In this document: piece after piece, positions 1-5,372 of the stretch
How the letters are laid out: each line of letters opens with the position of its first letter
How positions within the stretch are numbered: the first letter of the stretch is position 1
NCBI GenBank assembly: GCA_003485955.1
Contig: DNHH01000087.1
Span: 14,148-20,297, forward strand
Length of the DNA stretch: 6,150 nt
Source: Opitutia bacterium
GTDB taxonomy: Bacteria; Verrucomicrobiota; Verrucomicrobiia; Opitutales; UBA953
Reading direction: 5' to 3'
Notes under the pieces: model-generated
What the model was told of the DNA's origin: nothing
Databases searched by the model: none
Seen by the model: only the letters and a program-made list of their open reading frames with translations
Made by a program: the position numbers and the translations under genes

Positions 1-1493
1 GGATTTTCACTCGAAGCTTGGCCACGAGCTGCTTCGGTTCCGTCGAGAATATCTTCGAGGGTAACGGCGAGGTCGGTGAAGTCTTCCTTGGCTAGTTCGC
101 TAACTTTTTTAAGAACGGCCGGATCACGGAGAGCGCGGATGATGTGACGTCCGGTCTTAGCGGCGACTTCTTCAGCCGCTGCGTGAATTTTGTTCGAGCT
201 CACAGGACCAACTTTTGGCAACAGACAGAGTAATCGTGACCAGGCGATACGGTCGTCTGGATTATGCACAACGCGCAAGTGCACGAGGAGATCTTTGACG
301 TGGGAGAGGTCGAAGAATTTGTGACCACTCGTGATCACGAAAGGTATACCCAGTGCGTTGAGCTCCATTTGTAACTCAAGTGACTGGTAATGCGCGCGGT
401 AGAGAACATGGATGTCGCGCAAGGAAACGCCATCTCGATGTAGGGCGCCAATGCGACGTCCAATCAACTTGGCCTGCTGGCTCGTGTCGGAGATGTCGTA
501 GACAAATGGTTTGGCGCCCTGAGGGCGAACCGCCCGCAACTCGCGTTCGAATCCTTTGTTCTGTGGACGGTGACGGAGAATCTCGTTGGCGAAATCAAGG
601 ATCTCCGGGGTTGAGCGGTAATTCGTCTCAATTCGGTGAATGGTTGTACCGGGATGGCGATCGGGGAAGGCGACAACGTTTTCCCAATCCGCACCGCGCC
701 AGGTATAGATACACTGGGCATCATCGCCCACAGCCATAATTTGATGGTCCTTGGCGAGTAAATCAAGGATGCGGCTTTGCAGACGATTGGTATCTTGAAA
801 CTCGTCCACCATGATGTGCGCAAAGCGACGACGGTAAGCGTCTAGAGCGACTGGGTCGTTTTCGAGAATCTTTAACCAGAGCTCGAGTAAGTCGTCGAAG
901 TCACAGAGATTCCGCTCTGCTTTCACTTTGGCGTAATCTTCGGCGAAGGTGATTAATTTATCGGCGCCACCTTTCATCCAACTCAAGCGTTCTTCGGCAA
1001 CTTCTCTTAAGGGTCGGAGGGTGTTGCGAGCGTGCGAGACGGTATCGAGGATGACGGCGGCCTTGGGATTAGTTTTATCTTTAATGAAAGCACCGTCGCG
1101 CGCCGTCACCACTTCCGTCATCAACTGGTCGGCTTCTTTGGAGTCGAGGATGGTGAAGTTTGCGTCGCGTCCGGCTGCCTCGGGGTGGCGGCGGATGATA
1201 CGCATGCCGATGCTATGGAACGTACCGCCCCAAAATTGGCCGCGTGGAACTCCGGTTAAGTCTTCGACGCGCTCCAACATCTCCTTCGCAGATTTATTGG
1301 TAAAGGTGAGAAGAAGTATGTCCCATGGACGGGCACCTTGGGCGAGTAGCCAAGCGACGCGGTAGGTGAGGGTGCGGGTTTTGCCTGAGCCTGCACCGGC
1401 CAGCACAAGGGCAGGGCCGCGCGGTGCGGTAACGGCGGCATACTGCTCAGCGTTGAGTTCGCCTGCGAAATCGACCGGCGGTAAGCCTTCCAC
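1..1493 (-). CDS. UvrD/PcrA/Rep-family superfamily 1 DNA helicase, C-terminal part beyond the window
   Basis: This is an ATP-dependent 3'-5' DNA helicase of the UvrD/PcrA/Rep group, which unwinds DNA in nucleotide-excision and mismatch repair or at stalled forks. The frame is open for 497 codons from a GTG at 1493 to the left edge. Visible motifs are: a Q-motif-like segment (LNAEQYAAV, residues 13-21), Walker A GAGSGKT (33-39), motif Ia TFTNKSAKEM (63-72), Ib GGTFHSIGMRI (89-99), Walker B VDEFQDTN (229-236), motif III GDDAQCIYTWRGA (256-268), NYRST (291-295) and the start of domain 2A/2B (VLYRA, 363-367). Full-length relatives are about 650-750 residues, so motifs V and VI and the C-terminus lie outside the window. 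The GTG is one base after the lipA stop and puts Walker A at the usual depth; a TTG at 1526 inside lipA is the alternative. There is no clear Shine-Dalgarno sequence, so coupling to lipA translation is likely. The family is certain; uvrD versus pcrA versus rep cannot be settled. Confidence 0.95.
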   Translation of the reverse strand, partial: MEGLPPVDFAGELNAEQYAAVTAPRGPALVLAGAGSGKTRTLTYRVAWLLAQGARPWDILLLTFTNKSAKEMLERVEDLTGVPRGQFWGGTFHSIGMRIIRRHPEAAGRDANFTILDSKEADQLMTEVVTARDGAFIKDKTNPKAAVILDTVSHARNTLRPLREVAEERLSWMKGGADKLITFAEDYAKVKAERNLCDFDDLLELWLKILENDPVALDAYRRRFAHIMVDEFQDTNRLQSRILDLLAKDHQIMAVGDDAQCIYTWRGADWENVVAFPDRHPGTTIHRIETNYRSTPEILDFANEILRHRPQNKGFERELRAVRPQGAKPFVYDISDTSQQAKLIGRRIGALHRDGVSLRDIHVLYRAHYQSLELQMELNALGIPFVITSGHKFFDLSHVKDLLVHLRVVHNPDDRIAWSRLLCLLPKVGPVSSNKIHAAAEEVAAKTGRHIIRALRDPAVLKKVSELAKEDFTDLAVTLEDILDGTEAARGQASSEN

Positions 1494-1494
1494 G

Positions 1495-2376
1495 TCAGGT
1501 ACGTGCTCGACGGGCGAGCAAATCAAACTTCACGACTTGTTCGTCGGCACGGTACGAGGAGCGCACCATGGGGCCAGATTCGACATGGCGAATACCCACC
1601 TCGAGTGCGCGTTGTTTCCAGCGCGCGAATTCGTCAGGGTGAACCCAGCGATCAATCGGGGTATGGTCTTTGGAAGGTTGCAGGTATTGTCCGATGGTCA
1701 GGATGTCGACGTCAGCTGCGGCGATATCTTTCAGGATCTGATCAATTTCTTCTTCGCGTTCGCCAATGCCGAGCATGATGCCGGTTTTGGTGATGAAGTT
1801 GCGCGACTTCGCGTGCTTCAAAACCCAGAACGATCGATCGTAACGTGCGGTCTTGCGAATCGGGCGCTGGAGACGTTCGACAGTTTCTAAATTATGATTG
1901 AGGATGTCGGGGCGTGCATCGAGCAGTGTATCGAGATGCACTTGTTCGCCGCGGAAATCTGCTGGGAGAACTTCGAGAGTTGTTTGCGGATTGCGATGGC
2001 GCACGGCACGTACGGTGGCGGCCCAGATAGAGGCACCACCGTCTTTCAAATCGTCACGAGCCACAGAGGTGATGACCACGTGGCGCAATTTCATTTGGGC
2101 GATGGATTCAGCAACACGGGCAGGTTCGCCTAAGTCGAGTTCTGTCGGGCGACCGGTTTGCACGGCACAGAAGGTACATGACCGGGTGCAAATGTTACCG
2201 AGAATCATGACAGTGGCCGTACCCCTGGACCAACATTCACCTAAGTTAGGGCATTGGGCAGACTGGCAGACGGTGTGAAGTTTATGCTCATCGACGTTGC
2301 GACGCGTCTCCATGTAGTCGGGACCGCTCGGAAGTCGGGCGCGGAGCCAATCGGGTTTGCGGGCAGACTCAATCAT
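1495..2376 (-). CDS. lipA: Lipoyl synthase (radical SAM, two iron-sulfur clusters)
   Basis: LipA inserts two sulfur atoms at C6 and C8 of the octanoyl group carried on lipoyl domains (pyruvate and 2-oxoglutarate dehydrogenase E2, GcvH), the last step of lipoate synthesis in the cytoplasm. The protein has 293 residues, normal for the family. The auxiliary cluster motif CX4CX5C is present at C37, C42 and C48, and the radical-SAM CX3CX2C motif at C63, C67 and C70 (CTRSCTFC). The C-terminal RSSY motif (272-275), which supplies the unusual serine ligand to the auxiliary cluster, is intact. KTGIMLGIGE (197-206) and HNLETVERL (161-169) are also typical. The ATG at 2376 is the first good start, though no Shine-Dalgarno sequence is visible and a small hairpin sits just before it. 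It follows ribE by 62 bases, and the helicase starts one base after its stop. No lipB partner is in the window. Confidence 0.97.
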   Translation of the reverse strand: MIESARKPDWLRARLPSGPDYMETRRNVDEHKLHTVCQSAQCPNLGECWSRGTATVMILGNICTRSCTFCAVQTGRPTELDLGEPARVAESIAQMKLRHVVITSVARDDLKDGGASIWAATVRAVRHRNPQTTLEVLPADFRGEQVHLDTLLDARPDILNHNLETVERLQRPIRKTARYDRSFWVLKHAKSRNFITKTGIMLGIGEREEEIDQILKDIAAADVDILTIGQYLQPSKDHTPIDRWVHPDEFARWKQRALEVGIRHVESGPMVRSSYRADEQVVKFDLLARRART

Positions 2377-2378
2377 GG

Positions 2379-2396
2379 TCGCAACTACGCTTGCGA
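2379..2396 (-). promoter_or_regulatory. Small hairpin in the lipA leader
   Basis: The 18-base stretch TCGCAA-N6-TTGCGA is a perfect 6-bp inverted repeat with a 6-base loop. In the minus-strand transcript it ends two bases before the lipA AUG and covers the place where a ribosome-binding site would be. It could damp lipA initiation or mark an mRNA processing point between ribE and lipA. A 6-bp stem can occur by chance, and no T-run follows it on the minus strand, so it is not a terminator. Confidence 0.3.
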
Positions 2397-2438
2397 GTGC
2401 CCGGCTTTTTTCAACTGATGATTTACGTTAAAGCGAAG

Positions 2439-3026
2439 TTACTTTCCGAGGAGCTTGGCTGTGTACTTCGCTAAAAGGTCGGATTCGAGGTTAACCCGTT
2501 GGCCTGGCTTGCGTTGACTGAGGTTGGTGACCGCAAGGGTGTGGGGGATAATCCAGATATCGAAATACGTAGAGCCTACCTCGGAGACCGTTAAAGACAT
2601 GCCATCAACAGTTAAGCACCCTTTTGGAATAACGAAGCGTAGGAATTCGTAAGGTGCTTCGATGCGTAATAGGACGTCAGCTCCGCGCACTTCAATCTTT
2701 TGGATGGTGCCAGTGGTGTCGACATGGCCGGTGACAAAGTGACCGCCCAAACGGGTGGTCGGAAGGAGGCTGCGTTCGAGGTTGATGGCATCGCCGGATT
2801 TCAAGTCACCCAAATTTGTCGCACGCAGAGTTTCGCCGAGAAGATCAAATGTTGCGGTGTCGGCTTGGATGTTCGCGACCGTTAGGCAGCAGCCGTTGTG
2901 GGCAACGCTATCGCCGGGTTTCGTATCTAGGTAGATCTTGGAACGCACCGTGAGGGTACGTCCGCCGGAAGGGGTAGATGAGCAAGCCGTAACCGTGCCC
3001 GTAGACTCTACTAGGCCGGTAAACAT
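2439..3026 (-). CDS. ribE: Riboflavin synthase, alpha subunit
   Basis: This enzyme dismutates two molecules of 6,7-dimethyl-8-ribityllumazine into riboflavin and 5-amino-6-ribitylaminouracil, the last step of riboflavin synthesis. The protein has 195 residues and two homologous lumazine-binding barrels, roughly residues 1-97 and 98-190. It starts with the family signature MFTGLVE. The first barrel has SVAHNGCCLTV (40-50), very like the E. coli enzyme, with the conserved S40 and C47; NLGDLKSGD (71-79) follows. The second barrel begins GGHFVTGHVD (94-103) and carries KGCLTVDGMSLTV (135-147) and IPHTLAVTNL (160-169). F2, K135, S144 and D183 match positions described as active-site residues in E. 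coli. The E. coli gene is called ribC. An AGGGA lies only two bases before the ATG, too close for a standard Shine-Dalgarno site. The tatA stop is 15 bases upstream, leaving no room for an FMN riboswitch. Confidence 0.97.
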   Translation of the reverse strand: MFTGLVESTGTVTACSSTPSGGRTLTVRSKIYLDTKPGDSVAHNGCCLTVANIQADTATFDLLGETLRATNLGDLKSGDAINLERSLLPTTRLGGHFVTGHVDTTGTIQKIEVRGADVLLRIEAPYEFLRFVIPKGCLTVDGMSLTVSEVGSTYFDIWIIPHTLAVTNLSQRKPGQRVNLESDLLAKYTAKLLGK

Positions 3027-3041
3027 CGTCCCTGACTAAAC

Positions 3042-3338
3042 TTAGTTAGACTTACCGTCGCCTTGGCGGCGCGCACGCTCTTCTTCTTCAATGCGTGCAC
3101 GAACCTTAGCGCGTTCTTCGTCTTCGATTTCGCGAAGGCGAGTCTTGCGGCGCTCGTCTTCGTCGATCGCGGAGCGGACTTCATCTTCGACTTCTTCGGA
3201 GGCCTTTTTGAATTCGCGCTTAGCCTTGCCCATGCCACGAGCGAGCTCGGGTAGCTTGGAGCCACCAAAAAGAAGAACAGCAATCAACAGGATGACGATA
3301 GCCGTTTCACCGTTGAGGAAGCAGAGAGGAGGAAGCAT
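3042..3338 (-). CDS. tatA: Twin-arginine translocase subunit TatA/TatE type
   Basis: TatA forms the pore or membrane-thinning oligomer of the Tat system, which exports folded proteins with twin-arginine signals across the inner membrane. With the ATG at 3338 the protein has 98 residues: a short N-terminus, one membrane helix (about 12-25), the FG hinge (F24-G25) and an amphipathic helix beginning KLPELARGMGKAKREFKKA (28-46). This hinge and the KLPELAR start are TatA/E-like rather than TatB-like. Residues 47-98 are very highly charged (14 E, 5 D, 11 R, 3 K of 52) and look like a helical or coiled-coil tail. A longer reading from a TTG at 3383 would add 15 residues unlike a TatA N-terminus and would start upstream of the predicted transcription start, so I prefer the ATG. 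It is the first gene of the leftward cluster. No tatB or tatC is in the window. Confidence 0.93.
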   Translation of the reverse strand: MLPPLCFLNGETAIVILLIAVLLFGGSKLPELARGMGKAKREFKKASEEVEDEVRSAIDEDERRKTRLREIEDEERAKVRARIEEEERARRQGDGKSN

Positions 3339-3368
3339 GGCGATTGCGTTTGAAGGTAAAGTTGAACT

Positions 3369-3677
3369 ATGAATAGTGTCCAAGTTGCCTTGACGATGTC
3401 AACCCATGTCTCCCACCGCGATGTTTGGTATACTGGCCGCGTGCAAGGGGTCGGGTTTCGTGCTCAAACCTTAGGGGTTGCTCAGGGTTTCGAGGTCACT
3501 GGCTATGCCCAAAACTTGCCGGATGGTCGGGTTTACCTTCACATGGAAGGAACCGAGACGGAAATGGACGCATTTATTGAGGCGATCGCCAAGCATATGG
3601 ATGGGCATATTCGTTCCACCGAACAACGTAGCTTTACCGGCGTTCGTACCTGTGATGCTTTTACGCTACGTGCCTAA
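3369..3677 (+). CDS. acyP: Acylphosphatase
   Basis: This small cytoplasmic enzyme hydrolyses acyl phosphates such as acetyl phosphate and 1,3-bisphosphoglycerate; its physiological role in bacteria is poorly known. The protein has 102 residues from the ATG at 3369; a second ATG at 3396 would give 93 residues, closer to the usual 90-100. The family signature GRVQGVGFR (23-31) contains the catalytic arginine R31, and GYAQNLPDGRV (45-55) contains the catalytic asparagine N49. The C-terminus ending in DAFTLRA matches the last beta strand of the fold. GAAGGT at 3352-3357 could be a ribosome-binding site for the first ATG, though its spacing of about 12 bases is long. The gene is divergent from tatA and lies 6 bases upstream of the exporter ATPase, so the two probably share a transcript. 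No functional link between them is known to me. Confidence 0.95.
   Translation: MNSVQVALTMSTHVSHRDVWYTGRVQGVGFRAQTLGVAQGFEVTGYAQNLPDGRVYLHMEGTETEMDAFIEAIAKHMDGHIRSTEQRSFTGVRTCDAFTLRA
3373..3402 (-). promoter_or_regulatory. Predicted sigma-70-type promoter for the tatA-ribE-lipA-helicase cluster
   Basis: Read on the minus strand, a consensus -35 hexamer TTGACA (3402-3397) is followed after 18 bases by CACTAT (3378-3373), a weak -10 matching TATAAT at three of six positions. A start about seven bases further on, near 3366, gives a leader of about 28 bases to the tatA ATG. The promoter lies inside the first codons of acyP on the opposite strand. The -35 is convincing and the -10 is poor, so this is a prediction only. 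Confidence 0.4.
3390..3402. repeat. 13-base palindrome overlapping the predicted -35 element
   Basis: TTGAC-GAT-GTCAA is a perfect inverted repeat with 5-base arms and a 3-base spacer. It covers five of the six bases of the minus-strand -35 hexamer and lies inside the acyP reading frame, codons 8-12. It has the form of a dimeric-regulator site and could be an operator, but short palindromes arise by chance and no second copy was seen in the window. Confidence 0.25.
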
Positions 3678-3683
3678 ATACGT

Positions 3684-4538
3684 ATGACAGACCAACCTGC
3701 AATTTCCGTCCGAGACTTGACCAAGGATTTTCGGGTCGGTCTACGCGGGGTTAAACTCCGTGCGGTCGATAACCTGACTCTCTCAATCCCACGTGGCCAG
3801 GTTTATGGTCTGCTCGGGCCGAATGGCTGTGGAAAGAGCACGACCCTTAAAATTGTCTTAGGGTTGGTTCCAGCGACCTCGGGTAGCTTCACCTTGCTTG
3901 GGCATGATTCTGCTTCGCCGGAAGCACGAGCACGGATTGGTTTTTTACCCGAAGCACCTTACTTCCACCGTTTTCTTACGGGACGTGAATTAGTGCGCTA
4001 TTGTGCACGACTGAGTGGTGTTGCTGCCGACCGTGTGGATGCTGCCACGGACGAAGCGCTTGAATTGGCTTCGATGACTGAGGCAGGGAACCGGCGGGTG
4101 GGTACTTACTCGAAAGGTATGCTGCAACGGATCGGTCTTGCGCAGGCCGTGGTGCATGATCCTGAATTGATTGTGCTCGATGAACCGACGGCCGGCGTCG
4201 ACCCGGTGGGTTCCGCTGCCATTGGGAAAATGATCCAGGCGATGCGTCAGCGCGGAAAGACGATTGTGCTGTGTTCACATTTATTGGGTCAGGTCGAGCA
4301 AGTCTGCGATCGCATCGCAGTTATGGATCGCGGTCGTCTAGTTCTTGAAGGTCATATCGACGAAGTTCTCGCGCAACGCGGCGTCCACCAGATATCCGTC
4401 GAAGGGCTAACGCCAGCTGCGCGTCAGGCTGCCGAAGAAGCGCTCTCTCGTCACGGTGCCCATGTCTTGAAAGTTGATCCCCCCCGTCAAACCCTTGAAG
4501 ACCTTTTCCGCCGGCTGGTCACTGGCAGTCGCGACTAA
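3684..4538 (+). CDS. ABC transporter ATP-binding protein, ABC-2 exporter type
   Basis: This is the ATPase subunit of an ABC-2-type exporter and energises the permease encoded next to it at the inner membrane. The protein has 284 residues. Walker A is GPNGCGKST (45-53), the Q-loop region reads FLPEAP (87-92) with glutamate where many ABC proteins have glutamine, the signature is YSKGM (142-146) in place of LSGGQ, Walker B is LIVLDE (162-167), the D-loop GVDP follows at 171-174, and the switch histidine is H199 in LCSH. The LPE Q-loop and YSKGM signature are usual in the NatA/CcmA-like exporter group, so the catalytic site looks complete. The last 60 residues or so form the small C-terminal extension common in this group, ending in TLEDLFRRL. 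The ATG is 6 bases after acyP and has no visible Shine-Dalgarno sequence. The permease start follows 3 bases after the stop. The substrate cannot be told from the sequence. Confidence 0.95.
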   Translation: MTDQPAISVRDLTKDFRVGLRGVKLRAVDNLTLSIPRGQVYGLLGPNGCGKSTTLKIVLGLVPATSGSFTLLGHDSASPEARARIGFLPEAPYFHRFLTGRELVRYCARLSGVAADRVDAATDEALELASMTEAGNRRVGTYSKGMLQRIGLAQAVVHDPELIVLDEPTAGVDPVGSAAIGKMIQAMRQRGKTIVLCSHLLGQVEQVCDRIAVMDRGRLVLEGHIDEVLAQRGVHQISVEGLTPAARQAAEEALSRHGAHVLKVDPPRQTLEDLFRRLVTGSRD

Positions 4539-4541
4539 GCC

Positions 4542-5372
4542 ATGTTCTCACGTATCTTCTGGATTGCTCGGGTGACTTTCTTGGAGGCGCTTCGTCAGCG
4601 TTTCCTCGCTTTCCTTCTATTACTCGCAGCCGCTTTCATTTTGGGATCGGTGCCGCTTCGCTCGATCGACTTCGGTCATGGCGAATTAAAGTTCTTAGCG
4701 GACTTAGGTTTTGGTGCGCTTTTTCTCTTCGGTTCAATTCTCGCTGTGGTTCTTCCATCGCAGTTGCTTTATGGGGAGATTGATAACCGGACAGCCTTAA
4801 CGCTCTTGGCCAAGCCGGTGGGGCGCGGCGAATTTCTCCTCGGAAAATTCTTCGGGTCATGGGCGGTGCTTGGGGTCTTCACGTTCGCTCTGACTGCGCT
4901 AATTGGGATTATTTTGTTGGTGCGTGAGCCGGATGTGGTTGCGCGAGCGATGGCTCTCCAAGTTGTGCCACCTGAGGTAAGCGTCCTAGGTTTGTTCGAG
5001 CATGCTTTACTCCAGTGGTTACGGTTAGGAATCATTGTCTCGGTGGCACTTTTGGTTGGCTCGTTGGCCCAAACATTCTTGTACACGGTTGTCGTAGGTT
5101 CGATGGCGGTTCTGGCCAGTCAGCTCGTTTGGATTGCGCAAGATACCTTGGCGAATCCCGAAGCGGTTCTTTCGACGGTTATGCGTGGTGCACTCTGGCT
5201 CACCACACGCATCTTCCCGAATCTCCAAGGGTACAATATTGGTGAGACGCTCGTCTTAGGTCAGTCCATGGTGCTGCCAGGTACTGTCAGTAGTCTGTCT
5301 CTTTCAGCTGCTGTCTACCTTGTTGTCATTCTCTTCTTAGCCTGCACGGCATTCCGCCGCCGCGAAATCTAA
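4542..5372 (+). CDS. ABC-2-type transporter permease
   Basis: This is the membrane subunit paired with the preceding ATPase. The protein has 276 residues with about six hydrophobic segments near 21-37, 54-76, 104-127, 161-178, 180-200 and 253-272. The segment EIDNRTALTLLAKPVGRGEF (79-98), just after the second helix, is the hallmark cytoplasmic coupling stretch of ABC-2 permeases, where E-x-x-x-x-T-x-x-x-L-x-K-P-hydrophobic is typical. An N-terminal amphipathic stretch (FLEALRQRFL, 13-22) is also family-like. The loop around 224-241, including IFPNLQGYNIG, is probably periplasmic or at the membrane face. The ATG is 3 bases after the ATPase stop, with no clear ribosome-binding site, consistent with translational coupling. 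Its stop overlaps the next gene's start by one base. One ATPase plus one permease suggests a homodimeric exporter. The substrate is unknown. Confidence 0.92.
   Translation: MFSRIFWIARVTFLEALRQRFLAFLLLLAAAFILGSVPLRSIDFGHGELKFLADLGFGALFLFGSILAVVLPSQLLYGEIDNRTALTLLAKPVGRGEFLLGKFFGSWAVLGVFTFALTALIGIILLVREPDVVARAMALQVVPPEVSVLGLFEHALLQWLRLGIIVSVALLVGSLAQTFLYTVVVGSMAVLASQLVWIAQDTLANPEAVLSTVMRGALWLTTRIFPNLQGYNIGETLVLGQSMVLPGTVSSLSLSAAVYLVVILFLACTAFRRREI

Noticed and set aside
380..1890. Long plus-strand open frames across the helicase and lipA region
   Set aside because: They lie antisense to genes with intact family motifs, have compositions rich in Arg, Ser and Cys, and show no recognisable domain. 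They are shadows of the minus-strand genes.
2391..2410. Possible rho-independent terminator with a T-run at 2405-2410 on the plus strand
   Set aside because: No stable GC-rich stem lies directly before the T-run, and no plus-strand gene ends here.
3027..3041. FMN riboswitch upstream of ribE
   Set aside because: Only 15 bases separate the tatA stop from the ribE start, far too few for the aptamer, and the upstream sequence is tatA coding.
3035..3046. Short palindrome ACTAA-AC-TTAGT at the tatA/ribE junction
   Set aside because: A 5-bp AT-rich stem with a 2-base loop is too weak to be a terminator or a credible operator.
3426..3434. Extended -10-like TGGTATACT on the plus strand inside acyP, possibly a promoter for the ABC genes
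   Set aside because: No -35 element is present at 16-18 bases upstream, and the motif falls within conserved acylphosphatase coding sequence (W20-Y21-T22), which explains it. It would start about 240 bases before the ATPase.
3390..3434. TTGACG at 3390-3395 paired with TATACT at 3429-3434 as a plus-strand promoter
   Set aside because: The spacer is 33 bases, about twice what a sigma-70 promoter tolerates.
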